Shown: positions 1 through 6,591, counted from the first letter of the stretch. The stretch is 6,842 bases of DNA from an uncultured Saprospiraceae bacterium (GCA_937127195.1 CAKZLT010000309.1:1-6842); one strand, 5' to 3'. Program-made: numbers and translations. The notes: generated by a model from the letters alone, not told the origin.

Positions 1-104
1 CAATACGCATCAAAAGCCATTTTTAAATTCTGTGCAATCATTTGTGCAGAACGTCCTTCAATATGATGTCTTTCGATAAAGTGAACTAATTTTCCATCTT
101 TGAA
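1..104 (-). other. Bacilliredoxin (BrxA/YphP-type) C-terminal segment joined in frame to E2
   Basis: The last 34 visible residues of the E2 reading frame (F285 to Y318) do not resemble E2. They read FKDGKLVHFIERHHIEGRS followed by AQMIAQNLKMAFDAY, and the next codon begins TG, so Cys or Trp is likely. From memory, this matches the C-terminus of the BrxA/YphP/YqiW bacilliredoxin family: B. subtilis BrxA ends in ...GKEVVHFIPRHEIEG...NLTAAFDAHC. Bacilliredoxins are thioredoxin-fold proteins that remove bacillithiol from proteins, with a CGC active site located upstream of this piece and so absent here. The likely joint is at the shared F-K-D residues (96-104). The segment could come from a separate brxA-like gene elsewhere in the genome, or from another genome if this is a metagenomic contig. 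Identification rests on recall of the family, not on a database search. Confidence 0.75.
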
Positions 105-956
105 TATCAATTCATTAGATTCCATATCAATACTTGCGTTGAATTGTGGCATCTTACGAAGAACAGTAGCGATGGCTTTTACCAAAATAGTGGTAATGGT
201 TAAGCTTCCGCCTTCTGCTTTGATACCCCCTTTGTACTGTTGCCTAAGTGCTTCAAGGTTGGTAATATCTACCTTTTCAGAAATCCATGCATGAGGAATA
301 ACTGATGCGCTATAATGCATATTTTTAGCAGTCACTTGAGCAATTCTAGACATTGCTTTGCGCTCTACCTTACCAAACTTCTCAAAGTTTGGCAATGGTT
401 GATATGATACACCGCCGCCAGAACTTGCAGGAGCTTTTGCAGCTTTTTCTAATGCTTCTTGCTTCGTTTTTACTGCTTGTAATACATCTTCCGCCTTGAT
501 ACGATTACCCGTAGAAGGCTTCAATGCTGTTGTATTTACATCTAGTTCTTTAGCTATTTTACGAGCCAAAGGAGACATACGGAAGTTAGTGTCGCCGCTG
601 CTTGCTGGAGCAGAAGTCGTTGTTTCTGCTACTGGAGCTGCTACTTTTACTTCTTCTTTGACAGGAGCTGCTACTTTAGCTGGAGTTGCTTCTACTGCTG
701 GAGTAGGTGCGCTGCTTTCGCCGCCCGTGTTGATTCTTACCAATAGATCGCCTTCATTGACTTCATCACCAACTTTTACTAATATTGCTTCGATAGTACC
801 AGCAACATCGCTAGGCATATCAGCATCAACTTTGTCTGTACTGACAATCGCCAGCAAATCTTCTTCTTCTACTGTATCTCCTATTTTAACCAATATTTCA
901 GTGACTTGACCTGTAACGCCGTCACCTAGAGAAGGAAGTTTATATTCGTAACTCAT
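1..956 (-). CDS. aceF: Pyruvate dehydrogenase E2 (dihydrolipoamide acetyltransferase), 3' end missing and chimeric
   Basis: E2 core of the pyruvate dehydrogenase complex: it moves the acetyl group from E1 to coenzyme A on a swinging lipoyl arm, in the cytoplasm. Reading from ATG at 956 (MSYEYKLPSLGDG), 318 residues are open to the window edge. Residues 1-76 form one lipoyl domain, with the lipoyl lysine K42 in the STDKVDADMP motif. Residues 80-122 are an Ala/Pro/Val/Glu-rich linker. Residues 127-162 are the peripheral subunit-binding domain (MSPLARKIAKEL...NRIKAEDV). A second linker follows, and the acetyltransferase domain starts near residue 196 (RKAMSRIAQVTAKNM, then ISEKVDITNLEALR). Family resemblance stops after about residue 287. 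E2 proteins normally continue with a segment like YYNIGVAVDTPNGL, but here the sequence turns into a bacilliredoxin-like tail (separate entry). The second half of the catalytic domain, including the terminal HxxxDG active site, is therefore absent. It lies downstream of aceE on the same strand, probably in one operon. Confidence is high for E2 identity and low that this is the true 3' end. Confidence 0.9.
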   Translation of the reverse strand, partial: MSYEYKLPSLGDGVTGQVTEILVKIGDTVEEEDLLAIVSTDKVDADMPSDVAGTIEAILVKVGDEVNEGDLLVRINTGGESSAPTPAVEATPAKVAAPVKEEVKVAAPVAETTTSAPASSGDTNFRMSPLARKIAKELDVNTTALKPSTGNRIKAEDVLQAVKTKQEALEKAAKAPASSGGGVSYQPLPNFEKFGKVERKAMSRIAQVTAKNMHYSASVIPHAWISEKVDITNLEALRQQYKGGIKAEGGSLTITTILVKAIATVLRKMPQFNASIDMESNELIFKDGKLVHFIERHHIEGRSAQMIAQNLKMAFDAY

Positions 957-972
957 TATATTTATATTCTTG

Positions 973-990
973 AATTGTTAAAATTGTTAA
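973..990. repeat. Perfect 9-bp tandem repeat upstream of E2
   Basis: AATTGTTAA occurs twice back to back (973-981 and 982-990), ending 17 bases before the E2 start codon on the minus-strand transcript. It forms an A/T-rich leader. There is no Shine-Dalgarno sequence between it and the ATG at 956, as is usual in Bacteroidota. The role is unknown and may be none. Confidence 0.6.
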
Positions 991-995
991 ATTAT

Positions 996-1028
996 AGACC
1001 TTATAGGTTTTGAAAATCTATAAGGTCT
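996..1028. repeat. Long inverted repeat (hairpin) between aceE and aceF
   Basis: The arms AGACCTTATAG (996-1006) and CTATAAGGTCT (1018-1028) are perfectly complementary over 11 bp. The stem can extend inward by a G-T wobble (1007/1017) and three T-A pairs (1008-1010 with 1014-1016), leaving a three-base loop: 15 pairs in all. It lies in the transcript between E1 and E2. In the minus-strand direction the base of the stem is followed by ATAATTTAAC, not by a T-run, so it is a poor intrinsic terminator. It could stabilise or process the operon mRNA, attenuate it partly, or be a copy of a dispersed palindromic intergenic repeat. The last is my preferred reading and is unproven. Confidence 0.7.
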
Positions 1029-1066
1029 GGACTTCCGAAAAATCAAACGCAAAATTATCCACGAAA

Positions 1067-1139
1067 AATCCACCGAGGTATCGGGGTAGGCGTGGCAAGC
1101 CGTCCATCGTCAGCGAGGAACGAGCATTCGTTCATCATC
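1067..1139. repeat. GC-rich intergenic block abutting the aceE stop, possibly a dispersed repeat
   Basis: Bases 1071-1130 are 63% G+C (38 of 60), unlike the AT-rich DNA on either side. The block contains small inverted repeats: GAACGA-GCAT-TCGTTC at 1118-1133 and CCGA-GGTA-TCGG at 1073-1084. It starts directly after the aceE stop codon (1142-1140 on the minus strand) and precedes the 996-1028 hairpin. I see no convincing reading frame in it; the short plus-strand frame that crosses it overlaps the end of aceE and has no homology I recognise. Its sharp compositional edge suggests an inserted intergenic repeat unit or a structured untranslated RNA. Copy number in the genome cannot be judged from here. 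Confidence 0.4.
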
Positions 1140-3851
1140 TTAAACACTCATTGGGTCTAACTTGTCAGACTCAATTTGGTGTTGCTCCATGAAATCTCTC
1201 AACTCCTGTTTCGATACTTTACGTTTTTTCTGTAAAGAACGTAACGCAGTATAAGCGATGTATTTAGCACTTACTTCAAAGTAGTTACGAAGGTTTTCGC
1301 GGCTATCACTCAAACCAAAACCATCTGTACCCAATGCTACAAAACCCTCTGGCATCCATGGATATAAAGCACCCGAAGTCAATTTCATCCAATCACTATT
1401 ACTTACAAAAACACCTTCTTCTCCTTCCAAAACTTGTTGAATGTAAGGTACTTTTTCTTCTTTAGCATCTGGATGTAATAAATTCCAACGGTCGCAAGCC
1501 ATTGCTTCACGATATACTTCATTCCAGCTTGTTGCGCTCCAAATATCCGTAGCAATTCCCATCTCTTCCAAGATTTCGGCGGCTTTAAGTGTTTGAACCA
1601 TTCCAGAACCAGAACCTAACAATTGTACTTTTTTGCCTTTAGTAAATTCAGTACTAGATGTTTTATATTTATAAATGCCTTTCAATATACCTTCCTCAAC
1701 GCCTGCTGGCATGGTTGGCATAAAGTAATTTTCATTATAAACAGTAATATAATAAAGAACATCTTCATTCTCTACATACATTCTACGAATACCATCTTGT
1801 ACAATAATTGCCAATTCGTAAGCAAATGCAGGGTCATAAGACAAAATAGAAGGAACAGTCAATGCCATCAAATGAGAATGACCATCTTGATGCTGTAATC
1901 CTTCACCATTTAAAGTCGTGCGTCCAGCAGTTCCACCTAGTAAGAATCCTTTGGTCAACATATCCGCACCAGCCCAGATTAAATCTTGTACTCGTTGGAA
2001 ACCAAACATAGAGTAATAGATATAAAAAGGAATAGTAGGAATGCCGTGTGTAGAATAAGCTGTACCAGCAGCGATGAAAGAAGCGGTTGCACCTGCTTCA
2101 TTGATACCTTCTTGTAAAACTTGTCCTTTTTTGCTTTCTTTATATTTGATAACAGAAATTCCGATTTCCATTGGCTCGTACAATTGCCCTTTGGCATTGA
2201 ATATTTTAGCCGAATTAAAAATGGACTCCATTCCAAAAGTTTGTGCCTCATCTGGAACGATTGGCACAATATATTTCTTAATAGAAGACTTTCTAATCAA
2301 TTGATTGATTACACGAACTGCCGCAGCCGTAGTAGAAAAATTCTTTCCTCCCGAAGCTGAACTACCATCAATTAATGGTTGAATAACTTCATTGCTAGGT
2401 GCTTCTATTGGCGTGTATTTGTCAGAGCGTGATGGCATGTAACCACCTAGTGCTTGACGGTTTTTGTGCAAATATTTCATTTCAGGACTATCATCCGCAG
2501 GAAAATAGAACTTTGCAGCCAAAGCTTCTTCGTCTGTAATTGGAATATTGTAACGGTCTTTAGTCAAAATACGATCATCTTGCTGTAAGTTCTTCGTTTG
2601 ATGTGCCGTATTCAATCCTTCTGCTGATTTACCCATACCATAGCCTTTAATGGTTTTGACCAAGATAGCCGTAGGTTTATCAGATTTGACAGCATTTGAA
2701 AAAGCAGTAAACAATTTTTCACGATCGTGTCCACCTCGCTTCAATCCTTTTATTTGGACATCCGTAAGATCTGCTAATAATGCTTCTAATTTTGGATCAC
2801 CATTCACCAATTTCTTACGAATTAGCGCACCGTCCTGAAATGTGTTTAACTGTTGGAAATCACCATCAACCATTGAAGTCAATCGCTTCAATAAAAGACC
2901 TTCTTCATCTTTAGCAAATAAGGCATCCCATTCACTTCCCCAGATTAGCTTTATAGTATTCCAACCGCTACCCAAGAATGAGCGTTCTAATTCTTGAATG
3001 ATTTTGCCGTTTCCACGAACAGGACCATCCAAGCGTTGAAGATTACAGTTGACAATAAATACAAGGTTATCCAAGTTTTGGCGAGAAGCCACATTGATAG
3101 AACCTAAGATTTCGGGTTCATCAATTTCACCATCTCCGATAATGTGCCAGATTTTTCCACCGTTGTCAGGCTTCAATCCTCTATGCTCCAAATACTTCTG
3201 AAAACGGGCTTGATAAATTGCCATCAAAGGACCTAATCCCATACTAACGGTTGGAACTCTCCAAAAGTCAGGCATACGACGAGGATGTGGATATGAAGAA
3301 ACTCCACCTATCGTTTCTTGGCGAAAATTAGCAATTCTTTCTTTATCCAAACGGCCTTCCATTGCTGCTCTTGCATACAATCCAGGAGAGGAATGACCTT
3401 GAATCATAAAAGTATCTCCACCATAATCATCTGTTTTCTTGTGTAGAAAATGATTAAGCAAAACTTCGATAAAAGTAGCTGCACCTGCATAAGTTGCAAT
3501 GTGTCCACCTAGTGCTGTACCTTTGTCGTAAGCTTGCAAAACCATCGCTTGCGCATTCCACTTAATGATATTTTCGAGCTTTTCTTCAAGCTCTAAATCA
3601 CCAGGATAAGCTGGCTGCTCATCAGGAGAAAGTGTATTAAAATAAGGCGTATTGATAGCCTCGCCACTGTTTGCTACACCTTTTCGAGCTAACCAATGAC
3701 GCATTGATTGAAATAATTCTGCGGATTTTTCTTTTCCATGTGCTTCTACTATTTCTTCCAGTGCTTCAAGCCATTCTTTTTGCTCCAACTGCCAATCATT
3801 CAAAATCGGTACGTCCTGCATATTGATATTGTATTTTACTAATTGTAACAT
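1140..3851 (-). CDS. aceE: Pyruvate dehydrogenase E1 component, homodimeric type
   Basis: Thiamine-diphosphate-dependent E1 that decarboxylates pyruvate and acetylates the lipoyl group of E2, linking glycolysis to the TCA cycle. The 903-aa product is near the E. coli AceE length (887) and is recognisable throughout. It has the LGGH (114-117) and QGHSSPG (151-157) His motifs. The ThDP/Mg site is GDGEIDEPE (239-247) with the NCN triad (268-270), followed by LQRLDGPVRGNGK. AHQ (416-418) carries the active-site loop His. EGINEAGA (581-588) holds the conserved cofactor-activating Glu (585), and GLQHQDGHSH is at 651-660. The C-terminal transketolase-like domain has LGTDGFGLSDSRENLR (840-855). No key residue seems to be missing. 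The ATG at 3851 gives the longest frame. A second Met at codon 11 (ATG at 3821) puts the first conserved Trp-Leu at the same distance as in E. coli AceE, so an 893-aa protein is equally likely. aceF follows 183 bases downstream. Confidence 0.97.
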   Translation of the reverse strand: MLQLVKYNINMQDVPILNDWQLEQKEWLEALEEIVEAHGKEKSAELFQSMRHWLARKGVANSGEAINTPYFNTLSPDEQPAYPGDLELEEKLENIIKWNAQAMVLQAYDKGTALGGHIATYAGAATFIEVLLNHFLHKKTDDYGGDTFMIQGHSSPGLYARAAMEGRLDKERIANFRQETIGGVSSYPHPRRMPDFWRVPTVSMGLGPLMAIYQARFQKYLEHRGLKPDNGGKIWHIIGDGEIDEPEILGSINVASRQNLDNLVFIVNCNLQRLDGPVRGNGKIIQELERSFLGSGWNTIKLIWGSEWDALFAKDEEGLLLKRLTSMVDGDFQQLNTFQDGALIRKKLVNGDPKLEALLADLTDVQIKGLKRGGHDREKLFTAFSNAVKSDKPTAILVKTIKGYGMGKSAEGLNTAHQTKNLQQDDRILTKDRYNIPITDEEALAAKFYFPADDSPEMKYLHKNRQALGGYMPSRSDKYTPIEAPSNEVIQPLIDGSSASGGKNFSTTAAAVRVINQLIRKSSIKKYIVPIVPDEAQTFGMESIFNSAKIFNAKGQLYEPMEIGISVIKYKESKKGQVLQEGINEAGATASFIAAGTAYSTHGIPTIPFYIYYSMFGFQRVQDLIWAGADMLTKGFLLGGTAGRTTLNGEGLQHQDGHSHLMALTVPSILSYDPAFAYELAIIVQDGIRRMYVENEDVLYYITVYNENYFMPTMPAGVEEGILKGIYKYKTSSTEFTKGKKVQLLGSGSGMVQTLKAAEILEEMGIATDIWSATSWNEVYREAMACDRWNLLHPDAKEEKVPYIQQVLEGEEGVFVSNSDWMKLTSGALYPWMPEGFVALGTDGFGLSDSRENLRNYFEVSAKYIAYTALRSLQKKRKVSKQELRDFMEQHQIESDKLDPMSV

Positions 3852-4356
3852 TTTGCATCGAAAAGTAAAAAAACAACCATAGTAAAAACATTGTTATTTT
3901 TTTAAAATTATGAATGTAATCTGTTACCATTTTTTAGAAAAGAATACAAGGTCATCAACTGTATCCTTTTGTTTACATCAAATTTTTTCTGTTGAGTATG
4001 AAAGATATAATTTTTTTCGTTTTACAAGGTTAAAAAAAAAAAAAAAACTAAATTCATGCTATTTTGGGCATTTAGAATTGTTCAACTCCGAGCTTTTTGT
4101 ATATGTTTTTTTTTGAAAAAAGTTGTTCCAAAAAAGCACTCTTAATCGTTCTCAATTTTATGTTTTTTTAAAAAAAAAATAATGTTATTCAACAGATGTA
4201 AATACGGTTTACTTAATCTGATTAGGTTTCTGGATTCTTGGTATTATTTGAAAAAAGTAGATTCTTTGAAAAATATGATATTCGATTACATACAACTATT
4301 GTGAACTTTTGTAGTTTTATGGCTTAAATTTATAAGATTAAAAATAGAACTCATAG
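3852..4356. other. AT-rich divergent intergenic region with homopolymer tracts
   Basis: These 505 bases separate the leftward aceE from the rightward kinase gene and should hold both promoters. I see no credible gene. A 68-codon plus-strand frame at 3910-4116 is low-complexity Phe/Lys coding that runs through a poly-A tract, and I do not support it. Notable are an A16 run (4032-4047), T9 then G then A6 (4106-4121), and T7 followed by A10 (4163-4179), which may make the DNA curved. Weak promoter candidates are TACTTTTC on the minus strand (3860-3867, upstream of aceE) and AACTTTTG on the plus strand (4304-4311), with TTCG (4281-4284) 19 bases upstream of it; each -7 element is one mismatch from the Bacteroidota TAnnTTTG. 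A small inverted repeat, GTAAA-N5-TTTAC, lies at 4198-4212. Confidence 0.5.
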
Positions 4357-4695
4357 ATGAATACAGTTCCAACAAAAATAACAATTACAGGTAGTGAAGC
4401 TCGTAAAGTTTACTTTTTTAAAATCATGTTACAGTTATTGATTGGCTCTGCTTATTTATTTGCGGCATTGAATTTTGTTACCAATAAATCACTAATTAAC
4501 GGTCTTTTTAACTTAATCTTTGGTGTAATATTTACCATTATATTTTATACTAGAAAGAAGAATTTAGAATTATCCATGCTATTCGCTGGAATTTGTTTTC
4601 AGCTCTTTATTTTTGGTCATTCCTATTTTTTATTACCAGGGAAACAAATCGAAATTGGTTTTGGTGTTTTAACGGCTATCCTACCTGTTTTTTGA
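4357..4695 (+). CDS. Membrane sensor part of a hybrid histidine kinase (N-terminal piece of a split gene)
   Basis: This 112-residue frame starts at ATG 4357 and stops at TGA 4693-4695. It is almost wholly hydrophobic after a short basic N-terminus (MNTVPTKITITGSEARK). Membrane segments lie at about residues 22-43, 47-65 and 72-93, with a fourth beginning near 98 and cut off by the stop (...GVLTAILPVF). A basic loop, YTRKKN, sits between segments 2 and 3. It has no domain I recognise. The stop falls immediately after a run of six Ts. Re-reading one T (-1 frame) at 4692 continues smoothly into two more membrane segments and the kinase domains of the next entry. I therefore read it as the N-terminal part of one gene of about 700 codons (4357-6458), not as an independent small protein. 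The 103-base overlap of the two frames supports this. Confidence 0.7.
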   Translation: MNTVPTKITITGSEARKVYFFKIMLQLLIGSAYLFAALNFVTNKSLINGLFNLIFGVIFTIIFYTRKKNLELSMLFAGICFQLFIFGHSYFLLPGKQIEIGFGVLTAILPVF

Positions 4696-6458
4696 GTGGT
4701 TATCGGCTTTGGTTCTTTTTTATTGGTAATCTGATTTTATTTCATATTGTATTATTTAGTGTTGGATATGAAGATACTTTTATGTTTCAATATGGTTTCT
4801 ATATTGTGATATTTGTGTTTATTAATACTATATATAAGGAAAATCAAGAATATGAAAGAGCATTGATTATACAGAAAGATAAAATCAAACGAGATGCAGA
4901 AATATTACAAGAAGCAGATGAATTAAAAACTCGTTTTTTTGCAAATATATCACATGAATTGCGTACGCCTTTGACTTTGTTGTTATCGCCAATGGAAACC
5001 ATTTTGAATAGTAATGAATTGTCAAATCGGAATTATACTTACTTTCGCTTAATGCAACAAAATGGACAAAAACTATTGAAACGCATCAATGAATTATTAG
5101 AACTTTCTCGCCTTGGCGCAAAAAAATTAGAGATAAAAGAAGAAGCCGTTAATATTTATCAGTTGACCAAACAAATAGCTGCGACTTATGAAAGTGTAGC
5201 AAAATTGAAAAACGTAACACTAGATTATATCAATGAAATAGAAGATACAACCAACTTAAAATTAGACATTCCTAAGGTTGAAATGATTCTGTCTAACTAC
5301 CTGAGCAATGCCATTAAATTCACACCCAAAGACGGAAAAATAACACTTCGAGTTTCAAAAAAAGCTAACAGTTTACAAGTCAGTGTTCAAGATACAGGTA
5401 TTGGTATTCCAGAGGAAGGATTGGGAAAAGTGTTTAATCGTTTTTATCAAGTAAAAAGGGCGGATTATAAAGAAGGCTCAGGTATTGGATTAGCATTGTG
5501 TAAAGAATTAGCAGAGCTGCACAGTGGCAAAGTTTGGGTAGAAAGTGAAATAGAAAAAGGAAGTACATTCTTTGTGCAGTTGCCTTTCAAAGAGACTTTT
5601 GACGATGTGGAAATAATAGAGGACATTACAAATCAGCCAATTAAATCCATCGAATCAATCAAGCAGAATGATAAACAAACGACTTCATTTTCAAAACTAA
5701 ATCGCCAAACGGTATTAGTGGTTGAAGACAATGCAGACTTACGCAGTTATATGGAATTGTTGTTATCAGAGGAATACGAAGTCATTGCAACTCAGAATGG
5801 AAAAGAAGCTTTAGAATGGTTAAAAGATGGTTCTAATCGTCAGCCATCTTTAATCATTTCTGATATTATGATGCCTGTCATGGACGGAATTACGCTATTG
5901 AAAGAGTTGAAAAGTACAGATGAATTTCGACATATTCCTGTTGTTATGTTAACTGCCCAAAAGCATACTGATGTAAAAATAGATGCTTTGCGCATTGGTG
6001 TTGATGATTATCTAACCAAGCCATTTGAAGTACAGGAGTTATTAGCAAGAGTTCGCAATTTAATTGAAAATACGACACTAAGAATAACCGCCAGCCCAAC
6101 GGTCAAAGTTGCTAAAAGTGATAAAACAATTACTGCTTTTGATATTCAATGGTTACAAACGGTTGAAGATAAAATATTAGAAAACATCAGTGATAATAAG
6201 TTTACACTAAATCATCTCGCTGCCGAAATGAGCGTATCTACTCGAACACTTCAACTAAAAATAAAAGCAATTACTGGTCAAACGCCTAAAAAATATCAAC
6301 GAAGTATTCAATTACACCAGGCTCGAAAGTTGCTAAAAAATGGTGATATTAAAACGGTTTCGGAACTCAGCTATCAATTAGGATTTGAAGATCAGCACTA
6401 TTTTTCAATGCTCTATAAAAAAGAATTTGGTGTAACTCCAAGACAAGAATTGACCTAA
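4593..6458 (+). CDS. Hybrid histidine kinase / receiver / AraC-type regulator (main part of a frame-split gene)
   Basis: One-protein two-component regulator at the inner membrane. Residue numbers are for the frame from ATG 4593; add 79 for the rejoined protein. Real homology probably begins at residue 34 (base 4692), and the first 33 residues are likely out-of-frame reading. Membrane segments lie at about 38-57 and 65-81, then a helical linker at 82-113. HisKA has the phospho-accepting H121 in SHELRTP. The HATPase has N-box NYLSNAIKF (235-243), G1 DTGIGIP (267-273) and G2 GSGIGLAL (295-302). The receiver (about 373-492) has E378/D379, phospho-acceptor D424 in ISDIMMPVMDG, T454 and K476. An AraC-type double HTH occupies 515-621 (ending YQLGFEDQHYFSMLYKKEFGVTP). 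All catalytic residues are present. The domain order is that of Bacteroidota hybrid two-component systems, but the sensor is six membrane helices. The signal is unknown. A likely target promoter lies just downstream. Confidence 0.93.
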   Translation: MFSALYFWSFLFFITRETNRNWFWCFNGYPTCFLSGYRLWFFFIGNLILFHIVLFSVGYEDTFMFQYGFYIVIFVFINTIYKENQEYERALIIQKDKIKRDAEILQEADELKTRFFANISHELRTPLTLLLSPMETILNSNELSNRNYTYFRLMQQNGQKLLKRINELLELSRLGAKKLEIKEEAVNIYQLTKQIAATYESVAKLKNVTLDYINEIEDTTNLKLDIPKVEMILSNYLSNAIKFTPKDGKITLRVSKKANSLQVSVQDTGIGIPEEGLGKVFNRFYQVKRADYKEGSGIGLALCKELAELHSGKVWVESEIEKGSTFFVQLPFKETFDDVEIIEDITNQPIKSIESIKQNDKQTTSFSKLNRQTVLVVEDNADLRSYMELLLSEEYEVIATQNGKEALEWLKDGSNRQPSLIISDIMMPVMDGITLLKELKSTDEFRHIPVVMLTAQKHTDVKIDALRIGVDDYLTKPFEVQELLARVRNLIENTTLRITASPTVKVAKSDKTITAFDIQWLQTVEDKILENISDNKFTLNHLAAEMSVSTRTLQLKIKAITGQTPKKYQRSIQLHQARKLLKNGDIKTVSELSYQLGFEDQHYFSMLYKKEFGVTPRQELT

Positions 6459-6483
6459 TATTTCCTCTCTTACAAAGCCGAAA

Positions 6484-6499
6484 TTTTGCTTTTCTAAGA
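6484..6499 (+). promoter_or_regulatory. Possible third, degenerate copy of the downstream half-site
   Basis: TTTTGCTTTTCTAAGA matches 13 of 16 bases of the half-site at 6535-6550 and 11 of 16 of the one at 6514-6529. It starts 30 bases upstream of 6514, so it is not in the 21-base register of the other two. It may be a distal site or a chance match in T-rich DNA. Confidence 0.25.
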
Positions 6500-6513
6500 T
6501 AAAAAACGGCTTA

Positions 6514-6550
6514 TTTCGGTTTATTCAGACGTTTTTTCGGTTTTCTCAGA
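6514..6550 (+). promoter_or_regulatory. Direct-repeat operator candidate for the adjacent AraC-type regulator
   Basis: Two 16-base direct repeats, TTTCGGTTTATTCAGA (6514-6529) and TTTCGGTTTTCTCAGA (6535-6550), agree at 14 positions and start exactly 21 bases apart, two helical turns. AraC-family activators bind half-sites in this geometry (araI1/araI2 of E. coli have a 21-bp period), with the promoter-proximal site overlapping the -35 region. Here the proximal repeat ends 12 bases before a promoter-like TATCATTG, which fits that arrangement. The site starts 56 bases after the stop codon of the kinase/AraC gene. Sequence and spacing are seen directly; that this protein binds here is inference. 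Confidence 0.5.
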
Positions 6551-6562
6551 AGCCAATCTCCT

Positions 6563-6570
6563 TATCATTG
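6563..6570 (+). promoter_or_regulatory. Candidate -7 promoter element (TATCATTG)
   Basis: TATCATTG agrees with the Bacteroidota TAnnTTTG element at five of six fixed positions. It would start a transcript near 6575-6578, about 15 bases before the ATG at 6592. No good TTG/TTTG -33 element lies upstream. Instead the proximal half of the direct-repeat operator covers that place, as expected at an activator-dependent promoter. Confidence 0.35.
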
Positions 6571-6591
6571 TCTTATCAAATCGCAATCGAA

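Noticed and set aside
496..909. Plus-strand 137-codon Ser/Thr/Ala-rich frame
   Set aside because: It is the antisense shadow of the E2 lipoyl domain and Ala/Pro linker, whose coding strand is well supported.
996..1028. Rho-independent terminator between aceE and aceF
   Set aside because: The hairpin is strong, but neither side carries a proper T-run in the transcript direction, and termination here would cut E2 off from E1.
1010..1192. 60-codon plus-strand frame across the GC-rich block
   Set aside because: It overlaps the 3' end of aceE on the opposite strand, starts inside the hairpin and resembles no known protein.
1979..2269. Second minus-strand frame inside aceE
   Set aside because: It is a different reading frame of the conserved aceE coding sequence, which is intact throughout this stretch.
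3910..4116. 68-codon plus-strand frame upstream of the kinase
   Set aside because: It runs through an A16 homopolymer, giving a Lys run, and is Phe/Tyr-rich as expected of random AT-rich DNA. No domain or promoter arrangement supports it.
4198..4229. Autoregulatory operator upstream of the kinase
   Set aside because: CGGTTTA at 4205-4211 recalls the downstream half-site, but only 10 of 16 bases match and no second copy sits 21 bases away.
6475..6512. Terminator hairpin AAGCCG...CGGCTT after the kinase gene
   Set aside because: The stem is six pairs with a 26-base loop and no T-run follows, so the pairing is probably incidental.
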